Shown here in pieces: positions 1 to 9,672 of a stretch of 64,000 nucleotides of DNA. The translations under genes and the position numbers were made by a program. Below the pieces are notes generated by a model. That model ran no database searches and had not been told where the DNA came from. It saw only the letters and a list, made by a program, of their open reading frames with translations. The stretch covers positions 2,604,001-2,668,000 of the forward strand of contig JADJPZ010000004.1 in assembly GCA_016713025.1 (NCBI GenBank), read 5' to 3'. The stretch is from Saprospiraceae bacterium (GTDB taxonomy: Bacteria > Bacteroidota > Bacteroidia > Chitinophagales > Saprospiraceae). Position 1 is the stretch's first letter; the number at the start of each line of letters is the position of its first letter.

Positions 1-430
1 CCCCGTTTGCACCAACATTAGTCAACCTCAGTCGAATATAGTGCTTTAATGGGTCAGTTACGGTAAATATTGCAGTGGTTTTGTTTTGTGATGCATTATA
101 CACCACATTAGTTATAGTCCCGCCGTATCCAGTAGGAGTTGCTTGACCCGTAAAAGTCAAAGTATAAACACCATGTAAATCATCAGTATTCCCAAAAAAC
201 ACCTCAGCATTTTCCATGGGCCATCCGTCAACATCCACTGTAGCTGCTAAATTATCATCAAGACCAACCCACTGCCTAGCATGTTTCATTGCATTAGCGA
301 AAATGGCTGGACATTCTTCATAATCTTTGGCACTATTTAGACCTATGCCTATATAATTGGTTTGTGATATAAGTTGACCTGAAAAAATAAATAATAATAA
401 AAGAATACTTGGGTGCTTAAAATAAATCAT
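1..430 (-). CDS. Secreted protein, N-terminal part (runs off the window)
   Basis: Reading leftwards from an ATG at 430, the frame stays open for 143 codons to the window edge. Residues 1 to about 23 form a clear signal peptide (a short basic start, then a Leu/Phe/Ile core ending in a Ser-Gln site), so the product is exported. The mature part is Trp- and Asp-rich, with a segment around 'KHARQWVGLDDN', resembling the start of secreted, probably beta-rich proteins of Bacteroidota. I do not recognise a catalytic family and the C-terminus is not visible. It is preceded by its own putative operator (492-505) and by the terminator of the upstream regulator gene, so it is probably transcribed on its own. 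Confidence 0.6.
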   Translation of the reverse strand, partial: MIYFKHPSILLLLFIFSGQLISQTNYIGIGLNSAKDYEECPAIFANAMKHARQWVGLDDNLAATVDVDGWPMENAEVFFGNTDDLHGVYTLTFTGQATPTGYGGTITNVVYNASQNKTTAIFTVTDPLKHYIRLRLTNVGANG

Positions 431-491
431 AAAATCTTTTTAAGAATTTGACACCAATATTTTGCCATACCCTAAAGATTTTATAAACACC

Positions 492-505
492 TACATTTGT
501 ATGTA
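492..505. promoter_or_regulatory. Inverted repeat TACAT-N4-ATGTA upstream of the secreted-protein gene
   Basis: TACATTTGTATGTA is a perfect inverted repeat of two 5-bp arms around 4 bp, 62 bp upstream of the ATG at 430. The same architecture recurs at 8695-8709 and 14390-14403, each time in a promoter region of a secreted-protein gene or of the kinase gene. Binding by one of the local LuxR-type regulators is inference. Confidence 0.45.
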
Positions 506-512
506 TATGAAT

Positions 513-553
513 TAAATTAAAAAAGGACCGTCAAATATCACAAGACAGTCCTT
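513..553 (-). terminator. Intrinsic terminator of the LuxR-type regulator gene
   Basis: Read on the minus strand, a GC-containing hairpin (arms 544-553 and 523-532, nine pairs with one mismatch, 11-nt loop) is followed directly by a run of U residues. It lies about 80 nt past the stop of the regulator gene at 634 and separates it from the next minus-strand gene. Confidence 0.65.
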
Positions 554-633
554 CGAATCAATAATCGAGAGAAATTAAAACAACAATATGCTGAATTCCA
601 TTAACTTGCTGTTTATTTTCTTAAGATAGAGCT

Positions 634-1341
634 TTATTCTTTTAAATAAATTCTTATAGCTGCACCTTTATTATTTACATTTAATTTTTTATATAAAGAC
701 TTTATATAATACCTAACTGAATCCATTGATTTTTCGATTCCGACAGCAATCTCATCATAGCTTTTGCCTTCAGATAAGAGTCTCAATACTTCATTTTCTG
801 TGTAATTCAATCTATATTTTAAACCTTCTTTTGAAATTCCTGTAGCGCTATCAAATTTAGGTTTATAAAAGAGATTTTGCAATGCTGTTTTAATTTCTTG
901 GTCTAATAAAAATACATCATTCAAGATCAGTTCATTTATTGCACAGGCAGATCTAAAAAATGTCACAGAATTTAAAACACTACATATCGAATAATCAAAT
1001 AAATTAGACATCGGCAAGTCTCTAACATTATCTATAACTAAAACAATTTTGATTTCTTTGTTCATAGACCAAATCATTTTTAATATGCCATGGTGAGACT
1101 CTTTCCATTCTCCTAAACAAAGGTATATAACAATGGCTTCAGAAATGTCTTTATATTCTAAAAGTGCTAAAACATCATGATCTAAAAAACCCAGATTCAC
1201 ATTTGGATTTTCTAAAAAAATATTAAAATTACTTTTTTTGTATGCCTTGGCATTGTATAATATTGCAATTTGATTCTGTCTTTCGTAATCATATTTATTA
1301 AGTGTGTGCTCTTTTTCATTTAAAAGATTTGTGATGGTCAT
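634..1341 (-). CDS. LuxR-type DNA-binding regulator with degenerate receiver domain
   Basis: The 235-residue protein ends in a LuxR/NarL helix-turn-helix (about residues 178-233; 'SYDEIAVGIEKSMDSVRYYI' and 'LYKKLNVNNKGAA'), closely similar in layout to the response regulator at 16651. The N-terminal 140 residues have the size and alternating strand/helix pattern of a receiver, but the usual acidic pocket after the first strand is absent ('IAILYNAK') and no Asp sits at the end of the third strand ('IVIYLCLGEW'). It is therefore unlikely to be controlled by Asp phosphorylation; dimerisation or ligand control is inference. It stands alone between its own terminator (513-553) and a 550-bp upstream gap, next to the surface-protein genes it may regulate. 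Confidence 0.75.
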   Translation of the reverse strand: MTITNLLNEKEHTLNKYDYERQNQIAILYNAKAYKKSNFNIFLENPNVNLGFLDHDVLALLEYKDISEAIVIYLCLGEWKESHHGILKMIWSMNKEIKIVLVIDNVRDLPMSNLFDYSICSVLNSVTFFRSACAINELILNDVFLLDQEIKTALQNLFYKPKFDSATGISKEGLKYRLNYTENEVLRLLSEGKSYDEIAVGIEKSMDSVRYYIKSLYKKLNVNNKGAAIRIYLKE

Positions 1342-1894
1342 GTGACAAAAATTTTAATAATTTAACAACGGATTATTTGAATAAATGTAGAGAAGCAATT
1401 TTAGCTTTCATGTTTATATTCGGTTATTAAACATGCAAACTTCAATCGTTTCCCTACAATAAGATACTTACAAAAAAATTAAACTTAATCTATTGGCACA
1501 TTTCAATTGTAATATCCTAGTCCAAAAATAACACTTATTGCATTAAATAAAACCAATATATATCACTCTTGACATTTTTGTGTATTTAGAACTTAATTTT
1601 ATATGGCATTTTCTCAAATATGTACATTTTTTTTGTATTTATTTCCAAATTATCTATTTTTTTTTAAAAAAAAAGAGTGTCAAGAATAGACGAATTGAAA
1701 GTACGTTTATTTCGGTTACTAAATTAAGTATCTAATTCTAACTTGTACAGTTAATAATGCTTCAATCTTACAAAAAAAAAAGCCAACACTCTTTTGTGAA
1801 GGCCCCTCTTTATGAAAGCTATTCTTTATAAAAGTTGAGATTAAGATTTAGGATGATAATCAAACTGATCTCAAACTTGATCTTAGTCTTAACC
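1342..1894. other. Gene-free AT-rich region
   Basis: No credible ORF. It holds the upstream region of the regulator gene on the right-to-left strand and the 3' untranslated region of the giant protein gene. Near 1571-1584 and 1623-1637 there are imperfect versions of the TACAT...ATGTA repeat. The block 1771-1833 is homologous to 9085-9147 downstream of the second giant gene. Confidence 0.5.
1777..1803 (-). terminator. Probable terminator downstream of the giant Ig-repeat gene
   Basis: On the minus strand GCCTTCAC-loop-GTGTTGGC forms an imperfect 8-bp stem (two internal mismatches) followed by ten U residues. It lies about 90 nt beyond the stop codon at 1895 and is the counterpart of the better stem at 9085-9109. 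Confidence 0.4.
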
Positions 1895-2277
1895 TTAGTT
1901 CCCATTCACCTGAATCGTCGCTGTACCACATTTAGGTGTTGGGCAATCATTCGGAAGACCTCCAGCACACTGCACATTTCCGATCACATCTATAAACCCT
2001 TGACAAGTCGTTCCCGTTACTTGATCTGTAATAGTAATTCTAAATGTTGCACCTCCACCAGCAGTTCCCGGTCCTAATCTAAATAACTGCGGAATTCCAT
2101 AAATCCCAGTAGAAGGAGTTATTGAAGTACCGCCATTTACAGAAACCGTATAATTTGTTAATAGACTATTTTGGTTTGTCACAAGTATTCTTGCTAAGAT
2201 ACGATTGTCCGTTATCTTAGAAAGTGTTCCATTATCATCGCATTCATTACTAATTAATGAAATAGGATTAATGGCAC
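1895..2277 (-). repeat. C-terminal cassette, copy 1 (also at 9290-9672)
   Basis: About 383 bp encoding the last ~128 residues, from 'CCAINPISLISNECDD' to 'CPTPKCGTATIQVNGN', are essentially identical to 9290-9672; I see only about three differences, near 2251-2261. Upstream of it the two proteins are unrelated in sequence. Confidence 0.9.
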
Positions 2278-5200
2278 AACAAGATCCAATTACTGTCACA
2301 TTCACCACTGAAGCATCATCCGAACAAGGCATGATTCCTGCTACCGTATATTGAAAAATGGATGATGTGGCGCCTGCTGTTAGTGCATAAGTTCCACCAA
2401 CCGCATCGAATACACCACCACTTCCAGAAACCCTTGTCCAAACACCACCTAAATCTTCATTACTGATATTATTAAATAAATTTATTACGACCGTTCCACC
2501 CTCACACCCTTCTGCTATACCATCATTGCCTGCATTTGGCGCTCTTACTATATTAACCGTCACTACTTCCGTATCTGTAGGACAGCCACCACCACCTACT
2601 TGGTAGGTAAATGTACTTGTCGTAGCACCAGGTGCTGGTGTAAACATACCTGTGGCAGCTACGAAGGTGCCTCCTGTACCTGTGGTTCTTGTCCATGTCC
2701 CACCTGCATCTTCTCCTGTCAATAAGCTATATAAATCTATCGCTGTGGTACTGTTGTCACAGACTGTTGTCGCACTTCCTGTGCCTGCTGTGGGTGCAGG
2801 ATTTACTGTGACTGTCACATCTTCTGTATCATTTGGACATGGAGCCGTACCTGTGACTGTATATCTAAACACACTTGTTGTTGCTGTGGATGTGATCGTA
2901 TAGGTACCACTTGCAGCTGTAAAAGTACCGCCTGTACCACTTACTCTTGTCCATGTGCCACCACTTTGCTCTCCTGCCAATAAATCAAAAAGATTTACTA
3001 TTACATTATTTCCAGCACACTCTGTGACTGAACTTCCTGTTCCTGCATTCACTGCCGCATTGATATTTACTGTTACTACTTCTGTATCTGTAGGACAGCC
3101 TCCACCTCCTACTGTGTAGGTAAATGTACTTGTCGTAGCACCAGGTGTAGGTGTAAACATACCTGTGGCAGCTACGAAAGTACCTCCTGTACCTGTGGTT
3201 CTTGTCCATGTCCCACCTGCATCTTCTCCAGTCAATAAGCTATATAAATCTATGGCTGTGGTACTATTATCACATACGGTGGTACTACTTCCTGTACCAG
3301 CTGTAGGTGCTGCTGTTACTGTAACCGTGACATCTTCTGTATCATTTGGACATGGAGACGTACCTGTGACTGTATATCTAAACACACTATTTGTTGCTGT
3401 GGATGTGATCGTATAGGTACCACTTGCAGCTGTAAAAGTACCGCCTGTACCACTTACTCTTGTCCATGTGCCACCACTTTGCTCTCCTGCCAATAAATCA
3501 AAAAGATTTACTATTACATTATTTCCAGCACACTCTGTGACCGAACTTCCTGTTCCGGCATTCACTGCTGCATTGATATTTACAGTCACTACTTCCGTAT
3601 CTGTAGGACAGCCTCCACCTCCTACTTGGTAGGTAAATGTACTTGTCGTAGCACCTGGTACAGGTGTAAACATACCTGTGGCAGCTACGAAGGTACCGCC
3701 TGTACCTGTGGTTCTTGTCCATGTACCTCCTGCATCTTCTCCTGTTAATAAGCTGAATAAATCTATCGCTGTCGTACCGTTGTCACAGACTGTTGTCGCA
3801 CTTCCTGTGCCTGCTGTGGGTGCAGGATTTACTGTGACTGTCACATCTTCTGTATCATTTGGACATGGAGCCGTACCTGTGACTGTATATCTAAACACAC
3901 TTGTTGTTGCTGCGGATGTGATCGTATAGCTGCCACTCGCTGCCGTAAAAGTCCCTCCTGTACCACTCACTCTTGTCCATGTGCCGCCACTTTGCTCCCC
4001 TGTCAACAAATCAAATAGATTTACTATTACATTATTTCCAGCACACTCTATGACCGAACTTCCTGTTCCTGCATTCGCTGCAGCATTGATATTTACAGTC
4101 ACTACTTCCGTATCTGTAGGGCAGCCTCCACCTCCTACTGTGTAGGTAAATGTACTTGTCGTAGCACCAGGTGATGGCGTAAACAAACCTGTCGCAGCTA
4201 CGAAGGTACCGCCCGTTCCTGTGGTTCTTGTCCATGTACCACCTGCATCTTCTCCTGTTAATAAGCTGAATAAATCTATCGCTGTCGTACTGTTGTCACA
4301 GACTGGCGTCGCACTTCCTGTGCCCGCTGTAGGTGCTGACGTTACCGTGACTGTCACATCTTCTGTATCATTTGGACATGGAGATGTACCTGTGACTGTA
4401 TATCTAAACACACTATTTGTGGCTGTAGATGTGATCGTATAGCTGCCACTCGCAGCAGTAAACGTACCGCCTGTGCCACTCACTCTTGTCCACGTGCCGC
4501 CACTTTGCTCTCCTGTCAACAAATCAAATAGATTGACTACGGTTCCCGATCCTGCACACTCTATGACCGAACTTCCTGTTCCTGCATTCGCTGCAGCATT
4601 GATATTTACTGTTACCACTTCTGTATCTGTAGGACAGCCTCCACCTCCTACTGTGTAGGTAAATGTACTTGTCGTAGCACCAGGTGCTGGTGTAAACATA
4701 CCTGTGGCAGCTACGAAGGTACCGCCCGTTCCTGTGGTTCTTGTCCATGTACCACCTGCATCTTCTCCTGTTAATAAGCTGAATAAATCTATCGCTGTCG
4801 TACTGTTGTCACAGACTGGCGTCGCACTTCCTGTGCCCGCTGTAGGTGCTGACGTTACCGTGACTGTCACATCTTCTGTATCATTTGGACATGGAGATGT
4901 ACCTGTGACTGTATATCTAAACACACTATTTGTGGCTGTAGATGTGATCGTATAGCTGCCACTCGCAGCAGTAAACGTACCGCCTGTGCCACTCACTCTT
5001 GTCCACGTGTCGGCACTTTGCTCTCCTGTCAATAAATTAAATAGATTTACTACGGTTCCTGAACCTGCACATTCTATAATGGAACTTCCTGTTCCTGCAT
5101 TCGCCGCAGCATTGATATTTACAGTCACTACTTCCGTATCTGTAGGGCAGCCTCCACCTCCTACTGTGTAGGTAAATGTACTTGTCGTAGCACCAGGTGA

Positions 5201-8200
5201 TGGCGTAAACAAACCTGTCGCAGCTACGAAGGTACCGCCCGTTCCTGTGGTTCTTGTCCATGTACCACCTGCATCTTCTCCTGTTAATAAGCTGAATAAA
5301 TCTATCGCTGTCGTACTGTTGTCACAGACTGGCGTCGCACTTCCTGTGCCCGCTGTAGGTGCTGACGTTACCGTGACTGTCACATCTTCTGTATCATTTG
5401 GACATGGAGATGTACCTGTGACTGTATATCTAAACACACTATTTGTGGCTGTAGATGTGATCGTATAGCTGCCACTCGCAGCAGTAAACGTACCGCCTGT
5501 GCCACTCACTCTTGTCCACGTGCCGCCACTTTGCTCTCCTGTCAATAAATTAAATAGATTTACTACGGTTCCTGAACCTGCACATTCTATAATGGAACTT
5601 CCTGTTCCTGCATTCGCCGCAGCATTGATATTTACTGTTACCACTTCCGTATCTGTAGGACAGCCTCCACCTCCTACTGTGTAGGTAAATGTACTTGTCG
5701 TAGCACCAGGTGCAGGCGTAAACATACCTGTGGCAGCTACGAAGGCCCCTCCTGTACCTGTGGTTCTTGTCCATGTACCACCTGTATCTTCTCCAGTCAA
5801 CAAACTAAATAAATCTATGACCGTCGTACTGTTGTCACAAACTGTTGTAGGGCTACCTGTACCTGCTTCGGGGCAAGTATAGAATCCTACATCATACGTG
5901 TGATTTACAGCTCCTTCTATAGGAGACGTAATTTGTATAGTAGGAAAACTGCTAATAATTGTCGCATCACTATCATTGATATCATTTCCAGTTCCAATAG
6001 TAGAATTTGCTACTGTTAAAAAATAATCAGTTCCCGACAATGTTAACATGCCAGATGAAAATTGTGTCTCTCCAAATACGATATTGTAGGCTGTACTGGG
6101 CAAAACAATGGTATCTGCTCCTGTTCCTATCCAATTTAAATTAGGGTCAGAAGCAGATGTTGATGAAAAGTAATACTGACCTATCGAATTTGTCAATGTT
6201 TCTGCAATTTTGACACCGCCTTTATATAAGCTTACCCTTACACCGTTTAATGGTGTTTCATCTGGGTCCTGAACACCATCAAGATCCCTATCATACCATA
6301 CATAATTACCTATTTCTATATACGTGGGACGCGCACATGCCAATTCAGCATCTCCCAAGCCAGTTGCTTTAGCAAAGGTTCCAGCCTCCGTGTTTGTACC
6401 AGTTGTATTATATAATTGAAATGCATTTTCACTCAAACCAGTAGTATTACTTAAAAATCGTACACCACCTGCATTGGCATTATTATCAATTGGGTCCATA
6501 ACCGAATGTATAACTTGTCCAGAACCGTTCCGAATAGCTAAGCCGCCAACACCATTCTCAGCATGTTGTAATTTAATACCAAATGGCGAAGATGTGCCAA
6601 AGTCAAAGTAAAAATTATCGTTATAAAATTCACCAAACCCAGGTCCTTGGCTATTGCCGACACCTGCTCCTATACTTTCACCTACGATTCCATTATTTTC
6701 TAACACAAATGAAGTCCCAGTACTTCTAAGTCCTCTCAATATATCTCCTCCATTTATAGTATTAAAGTTTCCTGTTCCCGCTGCATTAGAAGTACCAGTA
6801 CCATCAGGAGCTAAATTTCTAAATCCTCCTTGAAATCCAGTCAAATCTCCGAAAGCCAATACAATAGATTCGTCTACATCTAAATCAATATCCAATAATA
6901 TTGGTTCAGGATGAATTAAAATGGAGTCTCTTCCATTTCCAGCTACGCCGTTTACTTTTGTATTCCAGTCATATGTCCAAGGATGCCAACCTGTTTCATT
7001 TGGATAGTTTCTTTGTGGATATCCTTTGGGATAAGTTAATGGAAAATCAAACGCGGGTGCAGCTACAAAAGTGGTAGTATTATTATTAAAAGTATATACA
7101 TATGCTCTCAGATCTTTCTTATCTTGAGACGTGATAGCATTACATACACCACCCACATAAACTAGCCCCTTTTTCCATTTCAGTGCCCAAGGCTTGAACT
7201 CACCTCCTGTACAGTTTGGATCAGGAATGTCATAAGAAGTTACATTCGCTGCAGTAGGTAATGTATTTGATGTGTTATATCCATTTAAATCTACTCTGTA
7301 CAGTTTTTTGTCAAATAGATTTACAAAAAATAAGAATCTTCCATTATCTGAAATATCAATATCACCAATACCTACATTTCCTATAGCTAAATAAGCTGCA
7401 GCATCAGCAGAAGGGCCTCCTGTAGTTGTTGCCAATCCTCTTGCACTATTGGAAGGTATGGAACCTACATTGATACCCAAATCAGCTGCTACATCTAAGG
7501 AAGCTACAACTTTACTGCCTGATGTGATTGATGGGTCAATAAAATAAATACCACCAAGACCCTCAGGACCAAGACCTACATGTCTTTTGAGCGTGGCAGA
7601 AGCTATTAATTGTTTCTTTAGATTATTATAGGCAATCCCCCAGGTAGAACCAACTTGTGCCCCTGTTGCTAAATGCTGAATCAACGCAGGATTGTCCCCA
7701 CTGGCTGTGTATGGAAATCCTACTATAGCATCCAAATTAGCAACTGCACTACCTGAAGCTAATGGGTCTCCATTAATATAACAAGGGACATAAACTGTAG
7801 GGTTTGCATCGCAATAGTCTTCGTTATTCAGCACCCCTAGATCGATGTTACAACTTGGAGCATTTACAAATTGCGTTGTAGTATTACCATCGGATCCATT
7901 TGGAGTTCCCATTCTCAAAATTACTCCAAGCGTAAATTCAACCCTCACAGGATATTTATTTAACGGCACATTTACGGACCAAAAACCAAATCTACCACTA
8001 GTTGTATTGTAAACTGTTCCATCTACATCTATGACACTTATGGCAACATTAGATTGTCCTGAAAAAGCTTCTGAACTATTCTTAACGCCATTCGCATCAT
8101 AAGCAAAAAAAACTTGGCCTCCTACATCGTTTGTAGGGCTGCAACTCATCGGAAAACAACTCACAGGTAAATTAAAGGTACCGGAAGTATTACATCCAGC

Positions 8201-8546
8201 ATTGGTAGTAAAAGCAGCAGTTATGGGATTTCCTGTACTTCCATTAGCATCCAGTGTAAATGCTATGATCTGCGGTGATACTAAGTTTGTAACCCCTGTC
8301 GTATCATCATACACTAATGTCCTCATACCCGTGTATACATATCTTGTTTGCCCACCCGCGACTACAGCTATACTATCATTTAGGGGAGCATTTTGCCAGG
8401 CAACTTCTATACTTAATGTAGCTTTAGCTTCTCCACTGGCAATATAACATCGAGAAACAGTAATTTTTGGAATGTAATACTACATTGTCCAAATGAAAAT
8501 GACCTACTAAGGTAAAAATAATTAAAAATAAAATTTTTGCTTTCAT
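1895..8546 (-). CDS. Giant secreted surface protein with 14 Ig-like repeat units; 5' end frameshifted
   Basis: The uninterrupted frame from the internal Met at 8326 gives 2143 residues. It is open back to a TAG near 8483, and a Met-Lys-Ala-Lys signal peptide lies at 8546 in another frame, so the native start is probably 8546 with indels at about 8470-8510. Order: N-terminal beta domain, a large propeller-like region (about residues 180-660), an SdrD_B-like domain (about 671-790; 'YVWYDRDLDGVQDPDETPL'), 13 near-identical Ig-like units of about 85 residues in alternating A/B types plus one divergent unit (about 820-2015), and a Cys-containing C-terminal module (about 2015-2143) shared with the gene ending at 9290. 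Composition is Thr/Gly-rich with conserved Cys pairs. Likely role: adhesion or matrix. No canonical type A T9SS tail ends the protein; the shared C-terminal module may replace it (inference). Confidence 0.8.
2530..5876 (-). repeat. Tandem array of 513-bp repeats inside the giant gene
   Basis: A 513-bp (171-residue) unit made of an A-type and a B-type Ig-like domain recurs in register; the same nucleotide words reappear at 2652, 3165, 3678, 4191, 4704 and 5217. There are seven A and six B half-units, nearly identical at DNA level, with a divergent fourteenth domain at about 2285-2530. Each half carries a Cys pair and a 'GGTWTR' core. Confidence 0.9.
8455..8510 (-). other. Probable frameshift(s) between signal peptide and mature giant protein
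   Basis: From ATG 8546 the frame encodes a signal-peptide-like start but ends at a TAA after 40 codons. A second frame contains 'SFGQCSIT', as expected after a signal peptide, and a third joins 'PKITVSRCYIASGEAK' to the long ORF. Two small indels, or base-call errors near the A-run at 8465-8470, explain all three. Confidence 0.6.
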
Positions 8547-8569
8547 GTTTTTTTAAATGATTTTATAAT

Positions 8570-8594
8570 TATACATATGGCGTATTAATGTATA
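8570..8594. promoter_or_regulatory. Inverted repeat TATACAT-N11-ATGTATA
   Basis: Perfect 7-bp arms at 8570-8576 and 8588-8594, 24 bp upstream of the probable start codon of the giant gene. The arms contain the same TACAT/ATGTA half-sites as the element at 8695 but with wider spacing; it could be an operator overlapping the promoter or leader. Confidence 0.35.
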
Positions 8595-8694
8595 AGGTCA
8601 TTATCATTTATATAAGAAAACAGGTTGGTTGGTTCAAATTAAAGTGCAAATAAAATACACTTTAATTAATAAGAATACACATCATAATGTTCAG

Positions 8695-8709
8695 TACATT
8701 TTTATGTAT
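8695..8709. promoter_or_regulatory. Inverted repeat TACAT-N5-ATGTA-type element upstream of giant gene
   Basis: TACAT (from 8695) and ATGTA (to about 8708) form perfect 5-bp arms across a T-run spacer, about 150 bp upstream of the giant gene start. Second copy of the motif also found at 492 and 14390. Confidence 0.45.
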
Positions 8710-9084
8710 AATAATATTGAATATTTTTATCATATGTTAAAATAAAGACGGTTTAATTTGTTTTACTTTTCCAAATTTAAAACTTTACTAAGGTGTTGCC
8801 ATAAAATAGGTTTCTCAGTTGATAAATCTCATTCGAAAAGACGACTTATGTTTATTTTTTGGTTGAGAATAAGTGGGTTCCAAAATGTCGATTCCACTTA
8901 CTCTACTACATTCCAATTTTCAAAGCTTCATTTCGATTCATGGAAAGGTGAGGAATCTGATTTGGATGTAAATTGACAAAGTACAATTAGTTGTTTTTAA
9001 CAGATATTCGTAGCCACTTCTCACATTAGAATTAAACCAAAATTGCGTTTTTGTCAGTTTATAATGTAGAATCAGGTTTTAAGT

Positions 9085-9109
9085 AAAAAAAAAGAGCCTT
9101 CACTCTTTT
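9085..9109 (-). terminator. Terminator downstream of the SprB-repeat giant gene
   Basis: Minus-strand AAAAGAG-TGAAGG-CTCTTTT is a perfect 7-bp stem (9103-9109 with 9090-9096) followed by a long U run. It lies about 180 nt after the stop at 9290. The surrounding 9085-9147 block is homologous to 1771-1833. Confidence 0.6.
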
Positions 9110-9289
9110 GCAAAGACCCCTCTTTATGAAAGCGTTATTCTTTATGTTGCTTGATTTGAAGAACTTCTTTATCCCGCCTGATGCGGGACATCGCTGCGCT
9201 TCGTTTGCTAGATATACAGATTTGCTTGCAAGCAGTTCTGTGATTCAGCAATTCAACAATTCAGCAAATCAACAAATCTGCATTTTTAT

Positions 9290-9672
9290 TTAATTTCCAT
9301 TCACCTGAATCGTCGCTGTACCACATTTAGGTGTTGGGCAATCATTCGGAAGACCTCCAGCACACTGCACATTTCCGATCACATCTATAAACCCTTGACA
9401 AGTCGTTCCCGTTACTTGATCTGTAATAGTAATTCTAAATGTTGCACCTCCACCAGCAGTTCCCGGTCCTAATCTAAATAACTGCGGAATTCCATAAATC
9501 CCAGTAGAAGGAGTTATTGAAGTACCGCCATTTACAGAAACCGTATAATTTGTTAATAGACTATTTTGGTTTGTCACAAGTATTCTTGCTAAGATACGAT
9601 TGTCCGTTATCTTAGAAAGTGTTCCATTATCATCGCATTCATTACTTATTAGCGAAATAGGATTAATGGCAC
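9290..9672 (-). repeat. C-terminal cassette, copy 2 (also at 1895-2277)
   Basis: Encodes the same ~128-residue Cys-containing C-terminal module as 1895-2277 with about 99% nucleotide identity, fused here to SprB-type repeats rather than Ig-like repeats. Confidence 0.9.

Larger units (their letters stand above)
8547..9289. other. Gene-free region between the two giant genes
   Basis: No credible ORF. It contains the upstream region of the Ig-repeat gene with two TACAT-type inverted repeats, and on the right the 3' untranslated region of the next gene, with a terminator and a short GC hairpin (TCCCGC-loop-GCGGGA, about 9173-9189). Confidence 0.5.

Noticed and set aside
2652..5774. Regularly spaced ORFs on both strands with nearly identical products of 61-83 residues
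   Set aside because: They recur every 513 bp because they are shadows of the tandem repeats in the giant gene; no start signals or family features.
2530..5876. Possible CRISPR array because of the regular periodicity
   Set aside because: Units are 513 bp, in frame with a long protein, and no short repeat/unique spacer pattern or cas genes exist.
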